DNA from: a virus
Direction: 5' to 3' (one strand)
Length of the DNA stretch: 64,000 bases
IMG/VR virus record: IMGVR_UViG_3300025085_000010
Location: 1 to 64,000 of that record
The notes beneath the pieces are model-generated. The model made no database searches, was not told the DNA's origin, and saw only the letters and a list, made by a program, of their open reading frames with translations. Position numbers and translations under genes: made by a program. Shown here one piece after another: positions 18,401-26,400 of this stretch; within the stretch, counting starts at the first letter, position 1; the number at the start of each line of letters is the position of its first letter.

Positions 18401-18825
18401 TAAGTTCTCTTGCAGCGAATGATTATTTTGTTGTAAGAAATTCAAATGGTGGTGTTGGATCTACCTCAGTCACTTCTCTGGATACATCTGGAAACACTGT
18501 TGGTGTTGGAACATCCTTCATAGATAATGTCTACTACGTCTCCAGTGCTGAATTTATCTCAACCAGTGTGTCTGGAATAGACACTACTGTTAAGAGAGTC
18601 TTTGTCAAGGTTGACGATTACGCAAGTGGATACTCTGGTATTAATACATCAGACTTCTTTGGATCATTTAGTTGGGGAAGAATTGATGTCACTGGAAGAA
18701 CAGAGACAAACTCTTATTCCGCATATACCGAATCTGGAATCGGTGCAACTGATGGAACTGGCATTTCAACATCAACCATGGTTGTCAGATCTAACTTCTT
18801 GAAATTCAAAAACTATATCGTCTAA
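6403..18825 (+). CDS. giant baseplate/virion structural protein (gp7 position)
   Basis: This is a 4140-residue intact frame of 12.4 kb. Residues 1-290 form a conserved-looking N-terminal domain (PLVESFLKSYYLGQEYQGG, FLTKAKHQLAPGFENRTLTPELNQN, FYISKGTNKSFEILFKALY) that probably anchors it in the baseplate wedge. The rest is beta-repeat material: GGxGYxxxPxV units, at least six H-x(4)-G-(D/E)-x-V...YYV..VD..T(I/V)KL units, two tandem ITEYG/MTEYG...FTP modules (about nt 14590-15230) and many VGVGST linkers. A YHYH domain (AYDGNPIYGPY...NGR...YPEGTYAYF) lies at residues about 1258-1358. Its place between 6 and 8 is that of T4 gene 7, but it is about four times longer. The exact role (wedge, fibre attachment or receptor binding) is inferred. 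Confidence 0.85.
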   Translation: MSENRVQFNTIVASQLPTYVREDFPLVESFLKSYYLGQEYQGGPIDLIENIDRYIKLDETTNLTESAVLSGDIVFYGKTINVDPGKSPAGTKGFPDSYGLLKIDDEIISYTGKTDFSFTGCIRGFVGITSYRSKINKEEVVFEETASDDHKDGATITNLSCLFLKEFLTKAKHQLAPGFENRTLTPELNQNIFVKQAKDFYISKGTNKSFEILFKALYNKDVELITPRDFLFTPSNAGYRIVNQLVVEAIEGDPENLENATLYQDAYKFDDNLNAAYAPITSIEKIEVGYGKSFYKLSYDGGFNRTSGSAGGLTYGNFNIEPSTKVIGQVAAGTTVLDVDSTVGFGSTGELYVSYSNATTGIASYTSKSLTQFFGVTGISTIILDSTTVGVNTFTYGRSKIDQSEIIKVRVNSVLNSLNAPEDTKGLLKEGTVNIQTLGCADNTFKANKWIYNVSSVYKVAKVELTDSSDNTYKLTLNEANYFKPGNSASLIVSDGTTKKTNIIDVTGEKQLTIKGQGLLDLNLTYKVQRNRRKATSNTFTNLSEYSTDVENVYKSSVDNSYLVSSPSLPYYNAQPINVSPKEFKFSGSFVGTEFEISPGVEHGFYTGDAVYYSAALVDETFIDDSGNSATRKVRGDALFDDGLYFVKRVNSSTVKFAKSRNDILNSKFVSVDSAVTVSESLIKPYRFNSKTLEPQKILRKVSTPKTSEITETTKPGTTGILINGVEILNYKSRDVIRYGKINDIEVLAPGENIDIINPPNLIVNDSVGAGATGFLAISGSLKEVRIKDPGFDYLRTPTLKIDGGNGQGATGFVNMKLIDHNPEFFADLASAKVVIGTASTQSRIGFSTYHKFRNAEQVIYRTSDQSGITGIVTNSTYFVSSIDNVTVRLHPTQSDAISGINTVYLTEHGVGKHSLQSVNKKSVVESINVVTGGSGYQTKKRTAPAASGVSTASDSITIANHDYNSGEKVKYTCNGTIAFGLTADTEYYVTVVDKDSFKLSSVGLSSDREFNYRTKQYVDITSVGVGTHIFNYPAITATLVGEVGINSIGNQTFKSDIEPIFRGQVTSVHLENGGVGYGSSEIINLDFQPQVTIESGIDAQVTPIVNNGRIVNVIVQNSGSRYISVPDLNVNGDGVGAVLVPVIENGSITSVTVVESGGGYNQSSTTIDVINAGSTFNVPVFRANLQNWRVNLFEKNLPYFSADDGSIVDSDNQENLQYVHLYAPRKLRENTFAINQSGATAFGESDLKRTNGAESPSSKHSPILGFAYDGNPIYGPYAYRTKSGGVVTQMKSGYTLDLKANRPSTSTFPEGFFVEDYIHTNSTDESFLDENNGRFCITPDYPEGTYAYFMTIDEKDVSTSGIFKNYKAPKFPYIIGDNYHSIPDDFNFSLSSSADSFENLQNEYRRNTHPYNLIEDDSEYPYIYIPNKLSQTSEVTASSRGTISSIGIVTGGTEYRMNETLVFNNTGTGGDGVFAKVSRLQGKSVTSVSVATSSIENLEIYPGESKGQYILYANNPHNFKNLDVVTISGLSTTSSKIEGSYSVGIQSNRLAFAGIGTTGVAIGATSVTGIVTFFKVTGDLSPFKIRENDILMTGDEKLKVLNVDKINSRIRVLREAEGTTGSSHTIGKFIFEVPRKFTINSGFKTDYTYRQNEQIYFNPVNVVGLGTTAGVGIGTTITFANPGVGVTQKFIQTKALYIRNHNFQTGDQVTYSPGTSGSGIIVQDETNVGVGTTLADGQSLFVAKINDDLIGIATIRVGLGSTGTFVGLANTISTTLFFRSVGTGDTHSFTTNHTVLIGNVDRNLVTVATASTHGLSEPHNIALNVNPKNTKSIAFKYDDYNRRVLVDPIDFTGSEVSTTNSEITLTSHGLKSGDKVLHTATVPSVGLSSDKLYYVNRVDQNTIKLSDTYFDSTQEKPVVVDITSASSGTISPINPPIKLYKDSTVTFDLSDSSLGFIVQGKSYPAFELNFYRDKDFKIIWEKSDNSKVFEIVRSGSVGSSGAKVTLEVNDSTPEFLYYKLDLIDANPDVDTPEVKKQIIVDTEIVNSSQLEISESNYQGTYKIATPSTTSFTYTIKDVPEASSYTTAAGALIDYTTDCTHTYGPIAKIDITGVGRNYETLPGITTVNSVSGRGAILEAKSSNIGKALSTKIKDIGYTYPSDPTLSPSLLYPQIVKIEPLAVFNSIGITSFGKGFAIPPKLVVLDGKTEKLVSDVDLKVTPGSPTVEILKNTKGINNVEPTIIPTQSGAGVGIGTISYDSSTKNVTVQLAVGFSTVNSFPFTVGDKVLIENVSVGVGSTGKGFNSENYDYKLFELTAVNERLGGIGIVTYSMSGLLKSNEIVGVFDDVNSSARIVAKKSFPLFEPLLTTREYFKGEVVTSDSATGIVDSWNSSSDTLIISSNVNFVVGEKIIGESSDSHGLASSITSYNNYYNLDSSSKVIKGWDNDSGELNFELQRMPDNFYYQNFSYSLKSSVPFETWNEPVSSLNHTLGFKKFSDYQLETTNSNSMSVGLSTALTSFSVVNDLQGFASINCFYDFDLVTENNLNLNSKVVSDEIVFSNRILTDYFESVGNRVLSIDDISGQFNSNPRPTAFSVVDTFTLASTRFQKYITYVRDRRFTAQRQLMLVDVMHDNARGYINQYARVETQYDQGSFDFSISGSDGQLLFYPTRSSINDYNIITMSYDIDDEVLGTGNTSFGGVVTVNTDSVEVESGVTKTIVSIAATHSSLKVLVNINPDIGSNTEFEAVELNITNNGSDVAITEYGRLTTNIDGVSAIGLGTYHAYVDGANLKVDFIPTATGIGTTGAINTVQVGLATNSVTGIGTLDLRHAQLEGRTTSISASGSPGITTVAEYTDVYDGAYFLVQVADTTNEEIQLSELVIVDDYVDGTGSYDVDMTEYGNVETSSGLGTFGARVSAAGTVSLVFTPNVSIDAVVNVFKNALSINDDATLPSTVAFTNSSITTKLGEYTGTDSDIKREFMLEHENKQIFERYFEGDSSSVVDISANTIKIPDHFFVSGEKLRYVHVGTASSAVGIATTSFVGVADTTFLPGENLFAVKVDDNLIKIASSAENALKSIPQVVQLESVGIGTSHRFISTNQNAKAIVAIDNVIQSPVVSTAVTSHLANQMSDTDNLLTFSGITSFFGSDLIQISDEIMKIEGIGIGSTNVIRVRREWLGTKIGTAGTGELITKVAGNYNIVDNHLNFVEAPFGNTPIGSTTNPPDERDWTGITTSSSFQGRTFIRSGIENTSNESYHKNYIFDNISSQFNATENEFTLKQNASDVPGISTENAIILVNDVFQTPGLLNQYTLDEAAGITTITFQGTETTPLGSDVGISSYPKGGIIVSVASVEGLGYQSLISAGGTAVVSGAGTVSSVSIANTGTGYRGRNQYEILTDTSSPVGVGSTEIYLEDSNSVYDIISLLNTGDNVTIGVGTFLKSNVTVVSTASTFVRIGVGSTSALEIPTGTQVSIGVTNPTLGYVNVSVANSDIGATTSIFHVGFATIMTGTGNISTEVTVTNDGAEFNSSSYVVVDDPDSYSNLDLTYSASSSGVGTHATIDVVVGQGSSVIDFELKNNGYGYGNGDILTVPIGGLTGIPTTSSFSEFTLTVDKTIFDKFSGWSLGTLQVLDDVGRFIDGARKDFPLSLAGGTVSIVAAKGSNINVQDVLLIFVNNTLQVPGEGYTFAGGSTLNFTEAPKLGDIIEIVFYKGSGDTDVIFRNIIETVKKGDSLQIKNDSSRNQASSLIEDERIVDNIKSTSTVSTNPYFGPGNTNDITLDRPVVWCKQTEDVFVDEIAIGKDRELYEPVINPSAYIIKSVGVGSTAIYVDNLRPMFNPQNENDTDLTFQKKVKFVAQESKTAAAATAIVSGLGTISSISISDGGSGYASAPVVTIGSTVQAVGVGTTALATASITAGVVTNITISNAGTAYTNVSPPPVLIAPPTYSEEEIAVDSYQGDNGIIVGFGTTAVGVGTTQLVLDLHIPYDSFLRESAIAGTAITVSSLAANDYFVVRNSNGGVGSTSVTSLDTSGNTVGVGTSFIDNVYYVSSAEFISTSVSGIDTTVKRVFVKVDDYASGYSGINTSDFFGSFSWGRIDVTGRTETNSYSAYTESGIGATDGTGISTSTMVVRSNFLKFKNYIV

Positions 18826-18830
18826 TCACT

Positions 18831-18838
18831 AATAAATA
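18831..18838 (+). promoter_or_regulatory. late promoter motif AATAAATA before gene 8
   Basis: A TATAAATA-like octamer in the 31-base gap between the giant gene and gene 8, 18 bases before the ATG at 18857. Confidence 0.55.
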
Positions 18839-18856
18839 AAGAAAAACTCTGTTAAA

Positions 18857-20410
18857 ATGGCCGCAATAATTACGGATCAGATTAGAATATTGAATGCAAA
18901 GAATTTTGTTGCGGGGGTAAACAATTCCTCTAATGCATATTATTCTTTTGTTGGTTTGCCAAACCCAGCAGATTATCAATCTACTTGGGATTCTGATCCC
19001 CCTTCACCAAAAGATAATTTTACCGAAGAGGATGATTATTGGGATACCATGATCGCTTTGAAGAAAATTAATTCTGCAGATGCAAAGCAGGTTGTTCCCA
19101 AGAGAACTTGGTCCTCAGGAACGACCTATGACATGTATCGTCATGATTACAGCAGATCAAATACCGCTGTAATTTCTGGATCTACGTCACTGTATCTTGC
19201 AAACTATTTTGTATTAAATAGCGACTTCAGAGTTTATCTTTGTTTGCAAAATGGTATTGATCCCGATAATCCATCGGGAAGACCATCCTTGGACGAACCA
19301 ACTTTTACTGATTTAGAACCTAAGGCGGCTGGCACTAGTGGTGATGGTTATATCTGGAAGTATCTTTACACTATTGCTCCAAGCGATGTAACAAAATTTG
19401 AATCGACTGATTATATGCCAGTTCCTGCAGACTGGTCAACTGCAACTGATAATGCTGCAGTAAGAGATAATGCCGTTGATGGATCTATTAAGATTGTCAC
19501 GATTACTAATAAAGGTGTTGGTCTTGGCACTGCAAACTCGACTTATACTTCCGTTCCAATTAGAGGAGACGGCACAGGAGCAGAGTGTACCATAGTAATT
19601 GATGCTGATTCTAAAGTTAGTTCTGTAACAGTTTCTGCTCAAGGTTCAGGTTACACCTATGGAAATGTTGATTTAGTTGCTGGTGGAGTTCCAACAGGAA
19701 CCACTAGACCAGCATTTGATGTAATTATTCCACCACAGGGTGGTCATGGTGCTGACATCTACAGAGAATTGGGTGCATATAATGTTCTCCTTTATTCAAG
19801 AATTGAAAATGATAATGAAAACCCAGACTTCATTACAGGTAACCAAATTGCCAGAGTCGGTGTTATAGAAAATCCACAACAGTTTGGATCTACAACTTTT
19901 CTTTCAGCAGATAAAGCAAGTGCTCTTGGGGCATTAAAATTAGTTGGGACAGGATATAGTACAGCAACATTTACTGCTGATGCATATTTCATTCAAACAG
20001 TTTCCACAGGAACAACTGCTGTAGGAAGAGTTATTAACTATGATCAGAATACTGGAGTATTGAAATTCTGGCAAGATAGATCTCTTGCTGGATTTAACAC
20101 CGTTGGAACTGCACAAACTCAACCAACATATGGGTTTGATTTGACAGAGTTTACATCATCTCCTGGGACTGGTGGAGCACTGACTATCGTACCATCAACT
20201 GGACAAGATTTGACTATTGATAGTGACTTTACGGGTATATCTACAGTAATAAATAATCGTACATACTATCTTGGTCAAACTTTTACGAGTGGTATTTCTA
20301 ATCCTGAGGTCAAAGCGCATTCGGGAAACATCATTTACGTTGACAACCGACCAGCCATAACTCGATCAGCGAGTCAAAAGGAAGACATAAAAGTTATTTT
20401 GCAGTTCTAA
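18857..20410 (+). CDS. gp8: baseplate wedge protein gp8
   Basis: This 517-residue protein is recognised as gp8 by its N-terminal domain: AAIITDQIRILNAKNFV, YYSFVGLPNPADYQSTWDSDPPSPKDN, YDMYRHDYSR, YFVLNSDFRVYLCLQNG and DGYIWKYLYTI, all in residues 1-185. T4 gp8 (334 residues) dimerises in the baseplate wedge and contacts gp10, gp7 and gp6. The extra length comes from inserted beta repeats after residue 200 (VSSVTVSAQGSGYTYGNVDL), of the GGxGY type also found in the giant and in gp14. It follows its own late promoter motif; the next gene starts six bases after its stop. Confidence 0.9.
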   Translation: MAAIITDQIRILNAKNFVAGVNNSSNAYYSFVGLPNPADYQSTWDSDPPSPKDNFTEEDDYWDTMIALKKINSADAKQVVPKRTWSSGTTYDMYRHDYSRSNTAVISGSTSLYLANYFVLNSDFRVYLCLQNGIDPDNPSGRPSLDEPTFTDLEPKAAGTSGDGYIWKYLYTIAPSDVTKFESTDYMPVPADWSTATDNAAVRDNAVDGSIKIVTITNKGVGLGTANSTYTSVPIRGDGTGAECTIVIDADSKVSSVTVSAQGSGYTYGNVDLVAGGVPTGTTRPAFDVIIPPQGGHGADIYRELGAYNVLLYSRIENDNENPDFITGNQIARVGVIENPQQFGSTTFLSADKASALGALKLVGTGYSTATFTADAYFIQTVSTGTTAVGRVINYDQNTGVLKFWQDRSLAGFNTVGTAQTQPTYGFDLTEFTSSPGTGGALTIVPSTGQDLTIDSDFTGISTVINNRTYYLGQTFTSGISNPEVKAHSGNIIYVDNRPAITRSASQKEDIKVILQF

Positions 20411-20416
20411 AGAATT

Positions 20417-23400
20417 ATGCCCCAACAAACGAACCTCAACGTAGCTCCATACTTTGATGATTTTGATGCAGCTAATGATTACCATAAGGTATTATTTAAA
20501 CCAGGATATCCTGTTCAGGCAAGAGAGTTAACAACTCTGCAGTCTATACTGCAAAATCAGATTGAAAAGTTTGGGCAGCACTTTTTTAAAGAAGGTGCAA
20601 AAGTAATACCAGGAAATATTGGGTATAGTCAATTATATTACTGCGTACAGTTAGAAAATACATATCAGGGTGTTCCAGTATCGGCGTATGCTGATCAGTT
20701 GGTTGGAACAAAAATTACTGGGCAGACTTCTGGGGTAACTGCTTTTGTTGATAATGTTCTGTTGCCTGAGGACTCTGAAAGAGGTAATTTAACACTTTAT
20801 ATTAATTATCTTACATCAAGCACGGGAAATAATTCTACACAAACTTTTTTTGATGGAGAATTGCTGACATGTAATGAAGTAGTAACTTCTGGATTACTTG
20901 GAAATACTACAATTGCTGCAGGATCACCTCTTGCATCTACTTTAACTAATGCTGCGACTGCGACTGGATCCTCTTTCCAAATTGAAAATGGTGTTTATTT
21001 TATTCGTGGAAATTTTATAAACGTTGATAGAGAAAATCTCCTTCTTGATCAATATGGAACAACTCCAAGTTATAGAATTGGTCTGTTTATTAATGAAGAG
21101 ATTGTTAATGCAGATTTAGACGAAACTCTTAATGATAACTCTCAGGGATTTAACAACTATGCAGCACCAGGTGCTGATAGACTTAGAATTTCTACAAGTC
21201 TTTTCAAGAAACCTCTTGACGATTTTAACGATGATAACTTTATTTTACTCGCCACAGTAATCAACGGAGTTCTCCAATCTCAGCAGAAGAAGAAAAAGAA
21301 CTATGGTGGAGTATTTTACGATGATTTAACTGATGTTCTTGCAAGAAGAACTTTTGATGAGTCTGGACATTATTTTGTAAAAGCATTTAATATTAGTGCA
21401 GTCAACTCTTTAAACGACGGACTTGGGAATGATGGTATTTTTGAAACAGGACAGTTTACTCCTAGTGGAACAACTCCAACAGATGATTTAGCTCTTTATA
21501 AGATTGGTCCTGGAAAAGCATACGTAAAGGGATATGAGATTGAAACTTTGAGTGCAAAGTATCTTGATGTAGATAAACCAAGAACAACCAAAACTATTGA
21601 AAATCAAAATATTGCCTATAATACTGGTCCAACATTAAAGATAAACAGAGTATTCAGATCACCAACAGTCGGATTTGGAACTTATGTTGTAAGTCTTAGA
21701 GATCAAAGAGTTGGATCTAATCAACAAACAACTCCTGGAAATGAAATTGGAGTTGCTAGAGTATATGACTTTAAATTAGAGTCTGGGTCATATGATGCTG
21801 CAAATGGAAATGTTAATGAATGGAATCTTGCACTATATGATGTCCAAACTAATGTAGAGATTGCTGTAAACCAGTCAACAACACTTTCTGTTCCTACATT
21901 TGTAAAAGGTGCAAATAGTGGTGCAACTGGATTCTTAAGACATGCAGTTTCTGCGGGAACTGCAGTTACTGTTTATGAAACTGAAGGATCTTTTGTTCCT
22001 TTTGAGAAACTTATCTTTAATGGTATTGAAGGTGGTAGAGTTGCTATTGCCATCACGGAACATGGTATTGCTGACGTTAAATCTGTCTATGGAATGGATG
22101 GATATGATGGAACTTCTACAACCGTTGGCATCAATACATTTAGTGCCGACGTAATTCAATCCACTAAGTTTAGTGCAGGTATTGCCACTGTTAGTGCTCT
22201 GTCTGGTGGAATTAGCACTATTACTGCTAAAAAGACTGCTTTCCCTGGAACTCTTGTAAAAGAGAATGATTTGATTGAATATACTGATACTACAGCAGGA
22301 CTGAGAAATGATCCTATTGTTGCAAGAGTTGTAGGTGTCGCAACAACAACTATCACTGTAGCTGCAGTAGAAGATGTTGTTGGTGTTGCTAGTGCATTTT
22401 TACCAGCAGCAACTTTAGACGTAACAGATTTAAAAGTTCTTAAGACAGACCTTGCATCTATTTCTGATTCGTCTTTATACACACCTTTAGCAAAAAGAAA
22501 TGTTTCTAATGTTGATATTTCAGAAGCGACATTAGTAATCAGAAAAACTTTTAGCGTTGATATTGCTAATAATCAACTATCTTCGCAAGTAGTAGCAGGA
22601 ACTAACGAAACATTCTTGCAATTTGATGAGGAAAGATATTTGTTAACAAGATCAGATGGATCTACAGAAGTTCTTACTGCAGATAAGTTTGATGTTGGTG
22701 CTGACGGCAAAACCTTACAAATCCGCAATTTAAGCACAGATGATACCGGTGCGACTTTAGTTGCTACTCTGAATAAAACCAGTCCAAAAGCAAAAGTTAA
22801 GATCAAGAATAGAGTTAACTCTATTATCGTTGACAAATCTAAATTGGCAGGATCTGGTATTGGATCCACGACTTTAAATAATGGACTTACTTCTGGAAAC
22901 TATCCATTTGGAACCAGAGTTGAAGACGAAATTGTTTCCTTAAACTTCCCAGATATTATTGAAATTCATGGAATCTATGAATCTGCAGACACTTCTGCAG
23001 CTTCTGCTCCAAACATGACTCTACAGTCAATTAATAGTGCATCAACAACCACGACGGAACTATTGATTGGTGAGCAAATCGTTGGTCAAACTAGCGGTGC
23101 AAGAGCAATTGTATCCGAAAAACTTAATGACTCTACAATTACCTTTATTAGAAAAACAGAAACTGTTTTTGTTGAGGGAGAAACTATAGAGGCACAAGAG
23201 TCAAATATTGGCGCAATAATCTCCAGTATTGGAACTCCAAGTTTTAACATTTCTGCAAATTATAAATTTAAAACCGGTCAGGAAGAAACCTTCTATGATC
23301 ATGGTCGCCTTAAAAGAAAAAAAGGAAAATCATCTCCTGCAAAACAATTAAAAATATATTTCTCTAGTGCATTTTTTGATTCTACTGATACTGGAGATGT

Positions 23401-26400
23401 AGTAACAGTAAATTCGTATAATAATTTTGATTATGCTGATGAAATTAGATCTGTAGAAACCTATAGAACCTCAGACATTATTGATATTAGACCTAGAGTT
23501 GCTGAATATACAGTAGATGCTGATGTGAGATCTCCGCTTGAATTCTTTGGAAGATCTTTTAACACATCTGGCCAGACTGCTGCAAATACTTTGGCATCTG
23601 ATGAATCTATTATTCTGGACTATTCATATTATCAAGGAAGAATTGATAGAGTGTATTTGTCTAAGGATGGTAGATTCCAAATCATTTATGGAACTCCATC
23701 AGATGATCCACAAAGACCAGAACCAATTGATGATGCAATTGAACTTTGTACAGTAAGTTTACCACCATATCTCTATGCTCCATCCGATGCAAAACTTGCA
23801 TTCTTGGATTATAAGAGATATCAAATGAAAGATATCAAGAAACTTGAGGATAGGATTAAGAGTCTTGAATACTACACTACATTATCACTTTTAGAAAAAG
23901 AAACTGCAAACTTCTTTGTTCCTGATGCAGAAGGACTGAATAGATTCAAGTCGGGATTCTTTGTAGATAATTTTAATGATTTCTCTGCACAAGAAGATAG
24001 AATCGATATTAATAATGCTATTGATAGAAAGTATAATGAATTAAGACCAAGACATTATACTAACGCCGTAGATATGATTTTTGGACCAGTGGTTGACACT
24101 GATGCATCAGATGATGTCAACTTTGCTGCTATTGAAGGTAATAATGTAAGAAAGGAGAATGATGTTTTAACTCTTGATTATTCGGAAGTTGAATACATAT
24201 CTCAAACTTTTGCAACTAGAACTGAAAGCGTTACTCCTTTCTTAATCAGTTTCTGGAATGGAACTCTTGAACTTACTCCAGCATCCGATAACTGGGTTGA
24301 TACCGCAAGACTTCAAGCTAAAATTATTGATGTTGAAGGTGATTATGCATCTACATTTAATAGACTTGCAGATAATGGGACTATTGATCCACAAACAGGA
24401 TTTGGTCCTATGGTTTGGGATTCTTGGGAAACCAACTGGACAGGTGTTGAAGTTGTGGATGCAACTAGAACAAGAGTTATTAATAATGGACCTGATGTTA
24501 TTCATCAAGGTGAAAGCTGGAGACCAGGAAGAAGCACATCAACTAGAACGGTTACTGACCAAGTAATTGAAGAACAACTCAGAACAACTAGAGAGTTTGG
24601 CACTGTTTCTAGAAATGGTGTTAGAACTATCGTAACAGAACAGTTTGATCAGGAGTCTGTTGGAGATAGAACTGTTAGCAGAGATCTTATTCCATTCATG
24701 AGATCTAGAAACGTTGAGTTTGTTGCTAAGAAAGTTAAACCACTTACTAGACTTTATGCTTTCTTTGATGGTGTTGATATTTCTAAGTATTGCGTACCAA
24801 AACTGTTAGAAATTACTATGTCCTCTGGAACTTTCCAGGTTGGAGAAACAGTTAGTGGTACTAGTGGAGTAATTGCTGGACTTATTGATCAATTCCGTCC
24901 AGACGCACAACCAGCTATAAAATTTAGAGTTGCACAATCTAATCATAGAGAAGGTCCATATGATTCCCCAACTAAAACATATCCACAAAATCCATATTCT
25001 AATATTGACCTAGCATCGACATATTCTTCTACTGCCACGATTTTGAATGTTGATACAGCATCACTTTCGTCAGAAGTAAGAGGAGACTTCTTTGGATATA
25101 CTGCAGCAGGAATGACTCTTGTAGGAGAAACAAGTGGAGCATTCGCACAAGTAACTAATGTAAGACTTGTTTCAGATCTTTCCTCGACCTTGATTGGAAG
25201 TTATTTTGTTCCAAACGGCAACAACATAAATCATCCAAGATTTGAGTGCGGAACTAAAACATTTACTCTTGTAAATGATATTGATAACAATCAGGATGAT
25301 GCAACAACGATTGCTGAAGAATCATTCAGTGCTGAAGGAACTCTAGAAACGGTTCAAGAAAATATTGTCTCTGTTAGAAATGCAAGAGTTGAACTTAAAA
25401 ATGAGTTCCAGAGCAGGAACGTTAGTAGAGATCTTGGAACTGAAGTTGTAAGTTCTGAAGTTATTGGATCTAGAACCAGAACACAAACAATCATTTCTTA
25501 CTATGACCCACTTGCACAGTCTTTCTTAGTTGAGGATGAGACTGGAGTATTTCTCACTAGTTGTGATGTTTTCTTCAGATCTAAGGATGACATGGACATT
25601 CCTGTCGTCTTCCAACTTAGATCTATGAAGAATGGACTCCCAACTTCAAAAGTTCTTCCATTCTCAGAGATTGTTCTTGATCCTGGTGATGTTATTACCT
25701 CTGCAGATGGATCAATTGCAACAAATGTTCAATTTAAAGCTCCTGTTTATTTGGAAGGTGGAACTGAATATGCAATTTGTTTAGCATCTAACTCAACCAA
25801 ATATAGTGTCTATATTTCTAGAATTGGTGAGAATGATCTCTTAACAGATACGTTCATTTCTAACCAACCCTATCTTGGATCTCTGTTTAAATCGCAAAAT
25901 GCTTCTACATGGGAACCAAGTCAGTGGGAAGATCTTAAGTTTACTCTGTATAGAGCAGACTTTATTGAGAATGGATCTGTTGAATTCTACAGTCCTGAAC
26001 TAACGGAAGGTAACAGACAGATTCCTAATCTTCTTCCTGATTCAATTAATCTCAATTCCAGACAAATTAGAGTTGGTCTTGGAACCACAGTGGCTGACTC
26101 TGGATATGAAATTGGCAATACCTTCTATCAACTGGGTACAAACGCCACAGGAGACCTTGTAGGCACCGCTGGATCCGCTACAGGCAACCTTTCGATCACT
26201 AATGCTGGTCTTGGACTTACACCTGCTGATGGAAGTTTCACCTTTGCTGGTGTAAATCTTGTAACTATTACAGGCAACGGTAGAGGAGCAACGGCAGAGG
26301 TTAGTGTCAATAATGGAGCTATTGTTGCAAGTGGAGCAACAATAGCAACAGGTGGATCTGGGTATCAAATCGGAGACGTTCTTGGTATTACCACTATCGG

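Noticed and set aside
7400-18500. Frequent GGTGTTGGA-type DNA repeats considered as CRISPR or replication repeats
   Set aside because: They encode in-frame VGVGST/GIGTT peptide repeats with irregular spacing and variable third positions, so they are coding repeats.
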